Positions 10,371 through 21,391 of a stretch of 64,000 nt of DNA are shown here, piece after piece. The DNA is from Delphinus delphis (Eukaryota; Chordata; Mammalia; Artiodactyla; Delphinidae): the NCBI RefSeq assembly GCF_949987515.2, contig NC_082695.1, forward strand, positions 74,364,466-74,428,465. Reading direction: 5' to 3'. The position numbers and the translations under genes are program-made. Each line of letters begins with the position of its first letter. Within the stretch, counting starts at the first letter, position 1. The notes under the pieces were generated by a model, which ran no database searches, was not told the DNA's origin, and was given only the letters and a program-made list of their open reading frames with translations.

Positions 10371-10884
10371 ATTCTAAGTAGGTCAGTGAGTACCAAAAGG
10401 AGTAAACCCATGACCCTGGATTCTCTGAGCTCAAACTCGCTATTAAATTAGATCACCAGAAATCTAGATTCTTGGATTAAATTACTGAAGTCTCTGATTT
10501 TGAAGTACTCAAACTATGATAGAATAGGATGCTTTCAGGTTGAAATCAGGTGTTTATATAAGAAATGGGCAGGAAGAAAGTTTCATATACATATGTTCCA
10601 ACCTAACTTTTGGAAGCAGTGTTCACTGTGGGTCCAGGCTAAGGGGCAACATATGTTGGAGTTTTCTCTCTTGTCCGTTGGTTTCCCACTTGCCCATAAA
10701 AATTGCTTCCCTCCTGGATGGCCTTTTAGCTTGTCTTCCTGATCCTCTGTTCCTTGTTCTTTGTTGTCTCCTTGTTTCTCCATTCACTGGGTCTTTCTTC
10801 TCTGATTCTTACCTACTTGAATACTCAGGCCACGATATTGAAACTTACCTGGATGTGTGCTTTAGGACTGCTAACCCTGCCCAG
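10371..10884. other. Unassigned sequence
   Basis: About 0.5 kb without a recognised repeat. Open frames of 66-121 codons overlap one another on both strands. None has a recognisable domain, and I treat them as chance. Confidence 0.4.
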
Positions 10885-11290
10885 GCCAGTGTATCTGTCA
10901 ATTAGGGAAGCAGAACCACTATGAAGGTTATGGAATAAGGGACTTTTAGGAATAGGTTTACTGGAAAAAAGTGGGGAAATAAGTATCCAAAGGGTGAGTT
11001 AGAGGGTTAAAAAAAAGTTTCTAACCAGTTCTTCTGAAACATTGGGAGGACAAGTTGGAACTCACAAAGGACTCTGGGAAGCCAGGCAGGGCCAGCTGCT
11101 GGGATGGGTCCTTGTAGGGGGTCTGGTGCGGTCAATAGAAGGCTGTTACCTCTGTGTCTGGTGGTGGTTCTGGGGTGGATGTTGATAAGCAGGCTGGCAT
11201 GTGGGAAGAAGAGACGAACTGGATTGGAAGAGAATGGGGGAGAAGCTGGAACCCACCAGCACCTCTGCTTTGTCTCTCTCCACATCTACC
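10885..11290. mobile_element. Possible ancient LTR fragment
   Basis: It starts with TCAATTAGGGAAGCAGAACC followed by ACTATGAAGG and AGGGACTTTTAGGAATAGGT, similar in style to the 5' end of a mammalian ERVL-type LTR. The later part (CTGGGAAGCCAGGCAGGGCC and onward) is GC-richer. No ends or target duplication are visible, so this is tentative. Confidence 0.35.
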
Positions 11291-11768
11291 TACACTGACC
11301 TTTGGGGAGTCTGGGTGCTACTTCACTTCCAGCATCCAAATCTCAATTTTTCTTTTCACCAAATATAAGAAATCCTATAGGGAAGGGGTTCTGGACGATT
11401 TGGCTCCAGTTTAGCCAAGTGCTAAGTACCATCCTACTTAACTTTTATTTTTTCTCATCTGTATATTTTAATGTACTCAGAACCCATCCCCAGGCTTTGC
11501 CCTGTGGGGCCCATACTCTCCTAGTGAGGAAATTGGACAATATGCTTCTGGTTACAAATAATGCTAGTTATGTAGCTCATCTTGTTTTTCTTCATTCTTT
11601 GACTTCCAGGGAATTCAAGTAAAATTTTGTGCCAGGAAACAGTAACTTTTTTTTTTTAAAGTACTTTCATCTCTATGATTTGTTCTCATAATATGGCTTT
11701 ATGTTAAAATTTTTACTTTGTATATTTGTTATTATTACATATTTAAATATATAAAGATATTTATATTT
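11291..11768. other. Unassigned sequence
   Basis: No gene or repeat recognised. It becomes T-rich and AT-rich towards the following SINE. Confidence 0.35.
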
Positions 11769-12104
11769 TAAAATTCTTTACTTTTTTTTTTAAATTTTTT
11801 TTTTTTTTTTTTAATTTACCAGGGGCTACTCTTTGTTGTGGTGCGCGGACTTCTCATTGTGGTGGCTTCTCTTGTTGCGGAGCACGGGCTCTAGGCGCGC
11901 GGGCCCAGCAGTTGCAGCATGTGGGCTCAGTAGTTGTGGCTCCCGGGCTCTAGAGCGCAGGCTCAGTAGTTGTGGCGCACGGACTTAGTTGCTCCGCGGC
12001 ATGTGGGATCTTCCCGGAGCGGGGCTCAAACCCATGTCCCCTGCATTGGCAGGTGGATTCTTAACCACTGCGCCACCAGGGAAGCCCTAAAATTCTTTAC
12101 TTTT
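11769..12104 (-). mobile_element. CHR-type SINE, long form, minus orientation, perfect target duplication
   Basis: A T-tract is followed by the long body of this family (GGCTACTCTTTGTTGTGG, several CTCAGTAGTTGTGGC units, CATGTGGGATCTTCCCGG), and the head in reverse reads CACCAGGGAAGCCC. The 17 bp duplication TAAAATTCTTTACTTTT is identical at 11769-11785 and 12088-12104. A perfect duplication points to a fairly recent insertion. Confidence 0.92.
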
Positions 12105-12229
12105 AAACATAGGTAACACAATCACATAATTCAAATATCCAAACTTATAAAATGAATATACAGTGAGAAGTCTCCCTGTCATCCTTGCCTCTATGTATTG
12201 AATTTCCATTCCCCCATTTCTTATTGTTC

Positions 12230-14480
12230 TTGCCAGAGTCTTTTTTTTTTTTTTAACATCTTTATTGGGGTATAATTGCTTTACAATGGTGTGTTAGTTT
12301 CTGCTTTATAACAAAGTGAATCAGTTATATGTATACATATATCCCCATATCTCTTCCCTCTTGCGTCTCCCTCCCTCCCACCCTCCCTATCCCACCCCTC
12401 CAGGTGGTCACAAAGCACCAAGTTGATATCCCTGTGCTATGCGGCTGCTTCCCACTAGCTATCTACCTTACATTTGGTAGTGTATATATGTCCATGCCTC
12501 TCTCTCGCTTTGTCACAGCTCGCCCTTCCCCCTCCCCATAACCTCAAGTCTGTTCTCCAGTAGGTCTGTGGCTTTATTCCTGTCTTACCTCTAGGTTCTT
12601 CATGACATTTTTTTCCCTTAAATTCCACATATATGTGTTAGCATACAGTATTTGTCTTTCTATTTCTGACTTACTTCACTCTGTATGACAGACTCTAGGT
12701 CTATCCACCTCATTACAAATAGCTCAATTTCGTTTCTTTTTATGGCTGAGTAATATTCCATTGTATATATGTGCCACATCTTCTTTATCCATTCATCCGA
12801 TGATGGGCACTTAGGTTGTTTCCATCTCCAGGCTATTGTAAATAGAGCTGCAATGAACATTTTGGTACATGACTCTTTTTGAATTATGGTTTTCTCAGGG
12901 TATATGCCCAGTAGTGGGATTGCTGGGTCATATGGTAGTTCTATTTGTAGCTTTTTAAGGAACCTCCATACTGTTCTCCATAGTGGCTGTACCAATTCAC
13001 ATTCCCACCAGCAGTGCAGGAGTGTTCCCTTTTCTCCACACCCTCTCCAGCATTTATTGTTTGTAGATTTTTTGATGATGGCCATTCTCACTGGTGTGAG
13101 ATGATATCTCATTGTAGTTTTGATTTGCATTTCTCTAATGATTAATGATGTTGAGCATTCTTTCATGTGTTTGTTGGCAGTCTGTATATCTTCTTTGGAG
13201 AAATGTCTATTTAGGTCTTCTGCCCGTTTTTGGACTGGGTTGTTTGTTTTTTTGTTATTGAGCTGCATGAGCTGCTTGTAAATGTTGGAAATTAATCCTT
13301 TGTCAATTGCTTCATTTGCAAATATTTTCTCCCATTCTGAGGGTTGTCTTTTGGTCTTGTTTATGGTTTCCTTTGCTGTGCAAAAGCTTTGAAGTTTCAT
13401 TAGGTCCCATTTGTTTATTTTTGTTTTTATTTCCATTTCTCTAGGAGGTGGGTCAGAAAGGATCTTGCTGTGATTTATGTCATAGAGTGTTCTGCCTATG
13501 TTTTCCTCTAAGAGTTTGATAGTTTCTGGCCTTACATTTAGGTCTTTAATCCATTTTAGCTTATTTTTGTGTATGGTGTTAGGGAGTGATCTAATCTCAT
13601 ACTTTTACATGCACCTGTCCAGTTTTCCCAGCACCACTTATTGAAGAGGCTGTCCTTTCTCCACTGTACATTCCTGCCTCCTTTATCAAAGATAAGGTGA
13701 CCATATGTGTGTGGGTTTATCTCTGGGCTTTCTATCCTGTTCCATTGATCTATCTTTCTGTTTTTGTGCCAGTACCATACTGTCTTGATTACTGTAGCTT
13801 TGTAGTATAGTCTGAAGTCAGGGAGCCTGATTTCTCCAGCTCCGTTTTTTGTTCTCAAGATTGCTTTGGCTATTTGGGTTTTGCTATTCGGGGTCTTTTG
13901 TGTTTCCATACAAATTGTGAAATTTTTTGTTCTAGTTCTGTGAAAAATGCCAGAGGTAGTTTGATAGGGATTGCATTGAATCTGTAGATTGCTTTGAGTA
14001 GTAGAGTCATTTTCACAATGTTGATTCTTCCAATCCAAGAACATGGTATATCTCTCCATCTATTTGTATCATCTTTTATTTCTTTCATCAGTGTCTTATA
14101 ATTTTCTGCATACAGGTCTTTTGTCTTCTTAGGTAAGTTTATTCCTAGATATTTTATTCTTTTTGTTGCAGTGGTAAATGGGAGTGTTTTCTTGATTTCA
14201 CTTTCAGATTTTTCATCGTTAGTGTATAGGAATGCAAGAGATTTCTGTGCATTAATTTTGTATCCTGCAACTTTACCAAATTCATTGATTAGCTCTAGTA
14301 GTTTCCTGGTAGCATCTTTAGGATTCTCTATGTATCGTATCATGTCATCTGCAAACAGTGACAGCTTTACTTCTTTTCTGATTTGGATTCCTTTTATTTC
14401 CTTTTCTTCTCTGATTGCTGTGGCTAAAACTTCCAAAACTATGTTGAATAAGAGTGGTGAGAGTGTTGCCAGAGTCTTTT
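12230..14480 (-). mobile_element. 5'-truncated L1 (about 2.2 kb), minus orientation, perfect 15 bp target duplication
   Basis: The element proper runs from about 14465 (5' truncation point inside ORF2) to the T-tract near 12241 (its A-tail). TTGCCAGAGTCTTTT is identical at 12230-12244 and 14466-14480. On the L1 sense strand the cut falls at TT/AAAA, the canonical L1 endonuclease site. The 3' UTR occupies about 12255-12660 and is followed by the C-terminal part of ORF2. Truncation removed ORF1, the endonuclease and most of the reverse transcriptase, so it cannot move. Confidence 0.95.
12660..14436 (-). pseudogene. L1 ORF2 C-terminal half, broken (reverse transcriptase end and cysteine-rich tail)
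   Basis: This is three minus-strand frames of one decayed ORF2. The first (14436-13870, 188 codons) starts within the reverse transcriptase palm. It keeps the catalytic FADD at residues 28-31 (14355-14344). The frame shifts near 13890 into 14059-13556, which reads on to LTPYTKIS and a stop. A second shift leads to 13436-12660 (258 codons). That last frame keeps the cysteine motif C129-x3-C133-x7-H141-x4-C146 and the end-of-ORF2 string [15 protein letters not shown]. In an intact L1 this protein nicks DNA and copies L1 RNA. Here two frame breaks and the 5' truncation make it a dead copy. Confidence 0.92.
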
Positions 14481-14656
14481 AATGCCTATAGAAGAATACA
14501 GATTTATTTTAAATGTGTATATATTTTGTAAATACATACATACAAAATAAATACCTACAAATGTATTTTATTTCCACCTATTTTTTACTCACATGGTAGA
14601 CTGTCAAGTATATATTTGGAGACCATGGGAGACCTTTCCATATATATATATACATA

Positions 14657-14688
<32 letters not shown>

Positions 14689-15062
14689 TAAGAGTTTTCT
14701 CTTCCTTGGGGAGTAGGCTGAATGTAAACCATAAATTGATACATGATGAGTCAACTATGAGACATATTCCAAAGTTCAATAAAATAATTTTTGTTTCATT
14801 TGTAGAGTTGAGTGGTATATACCATCATTTTCCTTTTCCTCATCGCAATGTAATTAGCCATATATTTTCCTGTGGAATCAATGGCCATTCATTTATTGCT
14901 TCTGGCTCACTCATTATCTCTCTGCCCCAGTTCTTAAGTCAATCATGAAATATGTAAGATCCATCTTCAAAAGTAAATGGTCTCCAATGATTAAATCTCC
15001 TATAGGCACAGTTGTCAGTGTGACTGGGGTAAATCCTCAGAACCAAGGAAGGCTAGCCTTTC
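14481..15062. other. Unassigned sequence with a TA/CA microsatellite
   Basis: No gene is supported. It contains the compound TATA/CA repeat at 14639-14689 (listed separately). A 110-codon open frame at 14616-14948 runs through that microsatellite and is not credible. Confidence 0.4.
14639..14689. repeat. Compound (TA)n(CA)n microsatellite
   Basis: TATATATATA and CATATACATA units pass into an uninterrupted run of about 12 CA dinucleotides at roughly 14665-14689. It is likely length-polymorphic. Confidence 0.9.
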
Positions 15063-16460
15063 TTTTTTTTCTTTTTTTAAAAATTGGAGTATCATTGCTA
15101 CACAATATTATATAAATTACAGGTGTACAATAGAGTGATTCACCATGTTTAAAGGTTTTACTCCATTTACAGTTAGTATAAAATATTGGCTATATTCCCT
15201 GTGTTGTACTATATATATATATATATATATAATTTTAACATCTTTATTGGAGTATAATTGCTTTACGATGGTGTGTTAGTTTCTCCTTTATAAGAAAGTG
15301 AATCAGTTATACATATACATATGTCCCCATATCTCTTCCGTCTTGTATAACTTACTTTGTACATAATAGTTTGTACCTCTCAATCCCTTCCTCATATCTT
15401 GCCCCCCTTCCCTCTCCCCACTGGTAACCACTAGTTTGTTCTCTGTATCTGTGAATCTTCTTCTATTTTTGCTATATTCACTAGTTTGCTGTATTTTTAG
15501 ATTCCACATATAAGTGATATCATACAGTATTTGTCTTTGACCTGTTTCACTTAGCATAATGACCTCCAAGTCCATCCATGTTGCTGCAAATGGCATTATT
15601 TCATTCTTTTTTACGGCTGAGTAATATTCCATTATATCTGTCTATCTGTCTATCTATAAATGTCAATGGAAATTTAGGTTGCTCCCATGTCTTGGCTATT
15701 GTAAATAGTGCTGCTATGAATACTGGGGTGTGTGTACTTTTCCAGGAGTAAGATTGCTGGATCATATGGCAATGTTTTAGTTTTTTAAGGGACATCCGTG
15801 CTGTTCTCCATAGTGGCTGTATCAATTTACATTCCCACCAACAGTGTAGGAGGGCTCCCTTTTCTCCACACCCTCTCCAGCATTTGTTATTTGTAGACTT
15901 TTTGGTGATGGCCATTCTGACTGGTAAAGGTGGTACCTCATTGTAGTTTTGATTCACATTTCTCTAATAATTAGCGATGTTGAGCATCTTTTCATGTGTC
16001 TTTTGCCCATCTGTATGCCTTCTTTGGAGAAGTGTCTATTTAGGTCTTCTGTCCATTGTTTGATTGTTTTTCTTTATTATCGAGTTGTATGAGCTGTTTG
16101 TGTATTTAGGAAATTAAGCCCTTGTTGATTGCATCATTTGCAATTATTTTCTCTCAGTCTGTAGCTTGTCTTTTCATTTTGTTTATGGTTTCCTTTGCTG
16201 TGCAAAAGCTTATGTGTGATTAGGTCCCATTTGTTTATTTTTGCTTTTATTTCTATCGCCTTGGGAGACTGACCTAAGAAAACATTAGTATGATTGATGT
16301 CAGAGAATGTTTTGCCTATGTTCTCCTCTAGGAGTTTTATGGTGTCATGTCTTATATTTAAGTCTTTAAGCCGTTTTGAGTTTATTTTTGTGTAAGGTAT
16401 GAGGGTGTGTTCTAACTTCATTGACTTACATGCTGCTGTCCAGCTTTCCTAGGGGGCTTC
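15063..16460 (-). mobile_element. Old L1, minus orientation, interrupted by a tiny younger L1 3' end
   Basis: The 3' UTR begins after the T-rich tract at 15063 and resumes after 15346 with GTACATAATAGTTTGTACC. The ORF2 C-terminus follows. Minus frames at 15303-15632 and 15601-15957 carry MEYYSAVKKNE and [18 protein letters not shown], and 16134-16421 carries [16 protein letters not shown]. The L1 ends near 16460. Several frame breaks are present. A (TA)n run at 15210-15230 marks the edge of the nested piece. Confidence 0.85.
15232..15345 (-). mobile_element. Very short L1 3' end nested in an older L1
   Basis: About 110 bp matching only the last part of the younger L1 3' UTR (TTTTAACATCTTTATTGGAG, then AATTGCTTTACGATGG, ending CTCTTCCGTCTTG). 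The older L1 sequence continues on both sides. It is an extreme 5' truncation. Confidence 0.75.
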
Positions 16461-18099
16461 TGTTCATTGTACAAAAACAACCCTAATTGGTAATACAGGT
16501 AGTATAGTCATAGATGATAATAAATGGAGATCTATTCCACATGTAATTTGAACAAACAGAACCTCAAATCGAGGACAGTATGAGCTCAGGATTTCAGTTG
16601 AACTAAAAACAGATGACTTCATGCTTATATCCCAAAATATTCTCTATTAATTGTGTATGTACATTTTATAGCCAAATTTGCCCTTTTTATGATTTCCCCT
16701 CAATGTTTACTTATTTATAAGCAATAGGTTTTTTTATATGCTACCTCTAGCAAACTGTTCCCTTTAATTATTCAAAATATTATTTCCCTCTTTATGTCCA
16801 TTCAATAGAAAGATGAAAGTGATGTTTCTTTATAGAAGGCAAAGAATTTGTAAAGACATGTCTTTCTTAGTGCTCTGAAAGGAAGCAATTTTTTAATTCA
16901 TGGCATAAAATTAGAATTCAATGAGGAAAGTCAGATACAGTGATTCCAAAGTAAAAGAAGTACTTTGATTTTCCAAATCCTCAGCTTTTTGTTAGCACTC
17001 ATAATTGCTGTTAAAAAAAAAAGGAATTTAGTTCTTACAAGTGCTGTGAGCTAATGCCCTTGTTAGCTGAAAGGCATGGGCCTGGAGTCAGAGAGTGACT
17101 GTAAATTAGTTTAGGCAGGTCTCCACTAGCAATCCAGGCTGTATTCAAGACTCAGTGCATCTCAGCTGGCCTATTCATTCACAGGGAAGTCTGGTTTCCA
17201 GGGTGGCCATGTGGGCAGGCTAGGAAGATATACCGGAAGTGCTCGGGGCTTTCCCTCCTGCATGCTAATTGAGTGCAAAATCACAGGCCCCAGATGCTGG
17301 TTCTCACAGCAACCCTTTGCATTTTCTGGGTCCAGCTTCCGTATAAAACCTCGAGGTGTGTGATTAAAATCCTCCTTGGGGAAAAGAAATGTCAGACAAA
17401 AGTTACATGCAGAGAGCAGATTTGAAGAGTAGCAGTGAGTCAAAGATGGATACCAGGGAGAGGCAACTTGGATTTCCTCCAAGTGCAGGGGTGAGGACTC
17501 TCTAGATCGGGCTCCAGGTCACCTGCTCTTCTCCTCATGCTGTGGCTGTGTCACCCTCTCTCCGGTCAAATCAAAAATTGCTTTCTTCAATAAGGATTTT
17601 ATGTGCAACAGATTTTCCCTAAACACCCAGCACTGTGATGACTGCTGTCATGGGAGAGCAAAGAAATCTTAGGCGCAACGATTAATCTCAAGTACATTGC
17701 AGGCTTGTTGAAGAGATAAGACAACTAAAAAATCTGATGAGACAGGTGGTAATAAAATATTTAAATGATGTAGGCTGGATGGAATATATCACAGAAATTT
17801 AGACATACTGTTAGATGAGTTAAAAGTGATGCGGTTATAGACTAGACTTTATGGGATTTTTGTGTGGAGAGAGGATGAATAAACAGGGCAGTTGGGTCCC
17901 TGTCCCCACTTCCCTAACATCTAGCCCACTGATCTTGCCTCCTGTGAACGCAGCCCTGGCCCAGTTTCTGAGCCACCCTGAGAGGAGCATTTCTGAGGTT
18001 TTATCTGCTGCAAGGTTTTCAGATCTCCTTTGCTGCTGAACAGGTCCAGAATATGATGTCCTGGTGATAACTAGAACACTCCCTTATTTCAAGATTTGC
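16461..18099. other. Unassigned 1.6 kb stretch
   Basis: No recognised repeat family. The section 17150-17560 is less AT-rich than its surroundings and carries a 103-codon minus-strand open frame without domains or splice context. I found nothing to support a gene. It is one of the longer apparently single-copy blocks in the window. Confidence 0.45.
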
Positions 18100-18597
18100 A
18101 TATTTTGTGTGTTAAATTGTGTCCCTTGTCCCCATCTGTCCAAATATGTTGAAGTCCCAACCCCTGGTACCTGTGAATGTTACCTTTTTGGAAATAGGGT
18201 CTTTGCTGATATAATCAAGTTACCATGCGATCATAATGGATTAGGCTAGACATTAAATCCAATGACTGCTTTCCTTATATGAAGGAAATTTGGACACCGA
18301 GACACATAGAAAAAAAAAATGCCATGTGAAGAGACAGAATGACACAGGGGAACACCTCGTGGAGACAGAGGCAGGGATTAGAGAGACGAAGCTGCAAACC
18401 GAGGATTGCTGGCCACTGCCAGAAGTGAGGAGAGAGGCAAGGATCCTTCCCTTGAGCCACTGGAGAGAGCACGGCCTTGCCAGTACCTTGGCCTCCGACG
18501 TCTAGTCTCCAGAACTGTGAGGGAATAAACTTCTGTGGTTTTAAGCCACGCAGTCTGTGGTTATTTGTTATGGCAGCCCTAGGAAAGTAATACATAT
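18100..18597 (+). mobile_element. MaLR (MLT1-like) solo LTR
   Basis: It follows MaLR LTR order on the plus strand: ATATGTTGAAGTCCCAACCC, AATAGGGTCTTTGCTGATAT, a GCCATGTGAAGAGACAGA block, CTCCAGAACTGTGAGGGAAT with an AATAAA signal, AAGCCACGCAGTCTGTGG and finally TTATGGCAGCCCTAGG. No internal region is attached. Confidence 0.82.
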
Positions 18598-18659
18598 GAA
18601 TTTTGAGAACAGTCAAGAGTTTGCTGCAATTTTTTTCTAGCACCAACCTATTTTTATTA

Positions 18660-19060
18660 CCAAGATTTCTTTTTGGTGGCTCTTTGCAACGATCACTTTA
18701 TATACCATTGATGAGGTCAGGAACAATCAAAACAGTAGACTAGCTAAAGGAATGATAGTTTCTCTCTACAGTGTTTGCTATGTAATCATTAAAATTAGGT
18801 AGAGAGAGATATTTCAAGTTATGGAAATGATATATCTTTGAGTGGGAAAGGTAAGTTACTAAACAGTATGTATTATAATATTTCTTATTTTAAAATATAC
18901 ATGTATATAAAGATACTTTTATAAGTGTGGAAAGGAATATGTCAAAAGGCAAATAGTGGTTACCTCTGGGTCATAGGATTATAGGTAATTTCCATATTTA
19001 CTAATATCAATTTTCTATTTTTCCCAAAGAACAGTTATTGTATGATCCAAAGTTATTTTA
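18660..19060 (+). mobile_element. Probable old L1 3' end, plus orientation
   Basis: The order AGTGGGAAAGGTAAG, AACAGTATGTATTATAATAT and TAGTGGTTACCTCTGGGTCA resembles the 3' UTR of old L1M-type elements. It is diverged, with no coding content, and the assignment is moderate. Confidence 0.5.
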
Positions 19061-19669
19061 AACATTGTTTCATGGCAAATTAATGCAGTTTATACTCACC
19101 TGCATCTTTCATGTGCTAAGCTTTTCTCTTTGGCTTTGTTTTAAGCACAAAACTACGCCTTAAATTGGATTATCTTTTACTTCCTCCAGCCAAAAAAATC
19201 AGGATGTCTCCTCTACTTGTAAAACAAGATTGTTTCAGTGACCAAATGAGAAATATCTGATGGAAATATGAGCATGCATGTCATTTGCTGTTGCTATTTA
19301 AACTCGGAACATTTGAAACATTTAAACAAAATTATGCTTGGAGCCTTCCCTGTTAAATTGGATTATGTTGGCAATCATCTTCTCTCCTTTTCTTAGAAAC
19401 CACTACACAATGAATTGTTCCTGGGCACAGATCTCATGGAATGAACTTCCACAAAAACTTAAGTATCATTTCCAACATCCTTGATCTGGAATTTGGGTTT
19501 TGCTAAGACATGGGCTCAATCTACTTCCATTTATTTCTCTGCAGGAGGGAACCCCCTGACCCTGGCAGGACGTGGGCTCACTGTTCAGTAACCCACCTTT
19601 TGCTTTTGTTTCTTTATCTTGCCACAGCTAGAAGTCTCCCTTCCAAGCCTCCTTTCTCACCACAGTTAT
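19061..19669. other. Unassigned sequence
   Basis: No gene or repeat recognised in about 0.6 kb of mixed composition. Confidence 0.4.
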
Positions 19670-19930
19670 TTTTTTCCTCTTTTTTAAAATTGAAGTATAG
19701 TTCATTTACAAGTTTGTGTTAGTTTCAAGTGTACATCAAAGTGATTCTGTTATACATCTATCTATCTATTTTTTCAGATTCTTTTCCATTATAGGTTATT
19801 ACAAGATATTGAGTATATCTCCCTGTGCTATATAGTAGGTCCTTGTTGTTTACTTATTTTATATATAGTAGTGTGTATAAGCTAATCCCAAACTCCTAAT
19901 TTATCTCTCCCCTCCACATTTCCCCCTCAT
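19670..19930 (-). mobile_element. L1 3' end fragment, minus orientation
   Basis: Plus-strand landmarks are AATTGAAGTATAGTTCATTT, GTGTTAGTTTCAAGTGTACA and CTGTGCTATATAGTAGGTCC. A short (ATCT)n run lies at 19757-19772. It contains 3' UTR only. Confidence 0.85.
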
Positions 19931-19950
19931 CTGCTATTCCCTTTCCACCA

Positions 19951-20128
19951 CAGTGGTTCTTAACCTCTTCTGAGTCATGGACAGAGTTGAGAATCTGCTG
20001 AAGACCATGGGCTCTTTCCTAGAAAAATGTTCAGATGCATGAAATATTCACGTACAATTTCAGGGCCTTTCCATGCTCCTTGAAGTTTGCTTTGTTCCCA
20101 TGGCTGCTGGGTTAAGACCGTCTAAAAT
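19951..20128 (+). mobile_element. hAT-like nonautonomous DNA transposon
   Basis: The left terminus is CAGTGGTTCTTAACCTC. The interior reads GAGAATCTGCTGAAGACCAT and CAATTTCAGGG, and the right end has a damaged inverted copy (GGGTTAAGACC). The layout matches a common mammalian hAT family whose name I cannot state with confidence. Confidence 0.6.
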
Positions 20129-20560
20129 TGACTCCCATCCATTGTAGCACTCAAGTCACATGTAAGTTCCCCTTCTGCCCTGAGATCTGTCTGTCTCGGT
20201 CAGTTCAGACCACATGAATCCTTTCTCCTCATACGTTTTCGCCACTTATGTTTGGTAGGACTTATTACTCATATCGCCTTATCCCATTTGTAATAAATCC
20301 TGTGTTTGCCTTGATTCTCTCCTTGAAGATGAGGACTCTCTATTATAATTCTTTATATTCCCTACAGTGTCTGGAGAAAATGTCCTTACCCGTGACAGCT
20401 TCTTTTCAAATATTTGCTAATGCAAAGTTCCCTTCATATCTAATTTTTCTACTCTTAAGTTTGTAATTTTATTTTTGAGGTTTTAGATATGATTTTAGGA
20501 TGAAGCCCAAAGATTTGATAAATGTATAATTTAGATATTCATGTAGTAGGGTGATATAAA
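20129..20560. other. Unassigned sequence
   Basis: No recognised repeat or gene. A 72-codon plus frame (20248-20466) has no domain. Confidence 0.4.
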
Positions 20561-20564
20561 CATC

Positions 20565-20745
20565 TAGTTTGGATGCAAATGGACCAGGGTTTAAATACTA
20601 GCCTTGCCACTTACTAGCTTTATGAGCTAAAAATCTTCTTAATTTCTCTTAATTTCCTTTCTATGTGTAGAGAGAGTAATACTCACACAGTTTACACGAT
20701 GAAGATTAAATGACTATTTAAAGAAACTTGCACAGTACCTCATGT
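20565..20745 (+). mobile_element. MIR SINE
   Basis: MIR order on the plus strand: GACCAGGGTTTAAATACTAG, CTTGCCACTTACTAGCTTTA, an AATTTCCTTTCTATG stretch, and GAAGATTAAATGACT followed by a CTTGCACAGTACCT block. Confidence 0.75.
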
Positions 20746-20786
20746 GAAGCTATAGCTATTATAGCTATAGAAGCTATAGCTATTAT
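20746..20786. repeat. Short direct repeat with palindromic core
   Basis: GAAGCTATAGCTATTAT occurs at 20746-20762 and again at 20770-20786. Each copy contains the palindrome AGCTATAGCT. Confidence 0.85.
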
Positions 20787-21051
20787 GATTCTTTACAAAA
20801 CACGCAGTTTCATTTTGCATTATGCAGTTACTCTTTCTGACCGGTAAGGGGGGAACGAAGCTCATTTTTTTTGTTGTATTCCCAAGATCACGTCCAAGGA
20901 TAATGTTTATTTCCAAAAGCTAACTACATTTTCCTAGGCTGTCTCCAGTCATTTTAGTTATTAAAAAATCTTCAGACAATACCTGGGTATTCATATTTCT
21001 TCATTGAAAGGGAATTATTTTCTTCCCATCATCTGGCAAGAAGTGAAAGTC

Positions 21052-21391
21052 ATATTCCCTTCTTTATTATTTTTGGCTATATTGGGTCTTCGTTGCTGCT
21101 CACGGGCTTTCTCTAGTTGCGGAGAGCAGGGGCTACTCTTCATTGCGCTGTGCCGGCTTCTCTTTGTGGTGGCTTCTCTTTGTTGCAGAGCAAGGGCTCT
21201 AGGTGCACGGGCTTCAGTAGTTGTGGCTCGCGGGCTCTAGGGAGCAGGCTCAGTAGTTGTGGCGCACGGCTTAGTTGTTCGGTGGCATGTGGGATCTTCC
21301 CGGACCAGGGCTCGAACCCATGTCCCCTGCATTGGCAGGCGGATTCTTAACCACTGCGCCACCAGGGAAGTCCCTTATATTCCCTTCTTTA
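21052..21391 (-). mobile_element. CHR-type SINE, long form, minus orientation, perfect target duplication
   Basis: The long body in reverse has GGGCTACTCTTCATTGCG and repeated CAGTAGTTGTGGC units, with the head as CACCAGGGAAGTCCC. The 15 bp duplication ATATTCCCTTCTTTA is identical at 21052-21066 and 21377-21391. The A-tail in reverse is only a short TTATTATTTTT. Open frames of 60-92 codons on both strands within it are SINE composition effects. Confidence 0.9.

Noticed and set aside
12660..14436. Long minus-strand open frames as host genes
   Set aside because: They read as L1 ORF2 (FADD catalytic site, CWRGCGEKG...HCWWEC motif, MEYYSAIK end) in three shifted frames within an element bounded by a target duplication.
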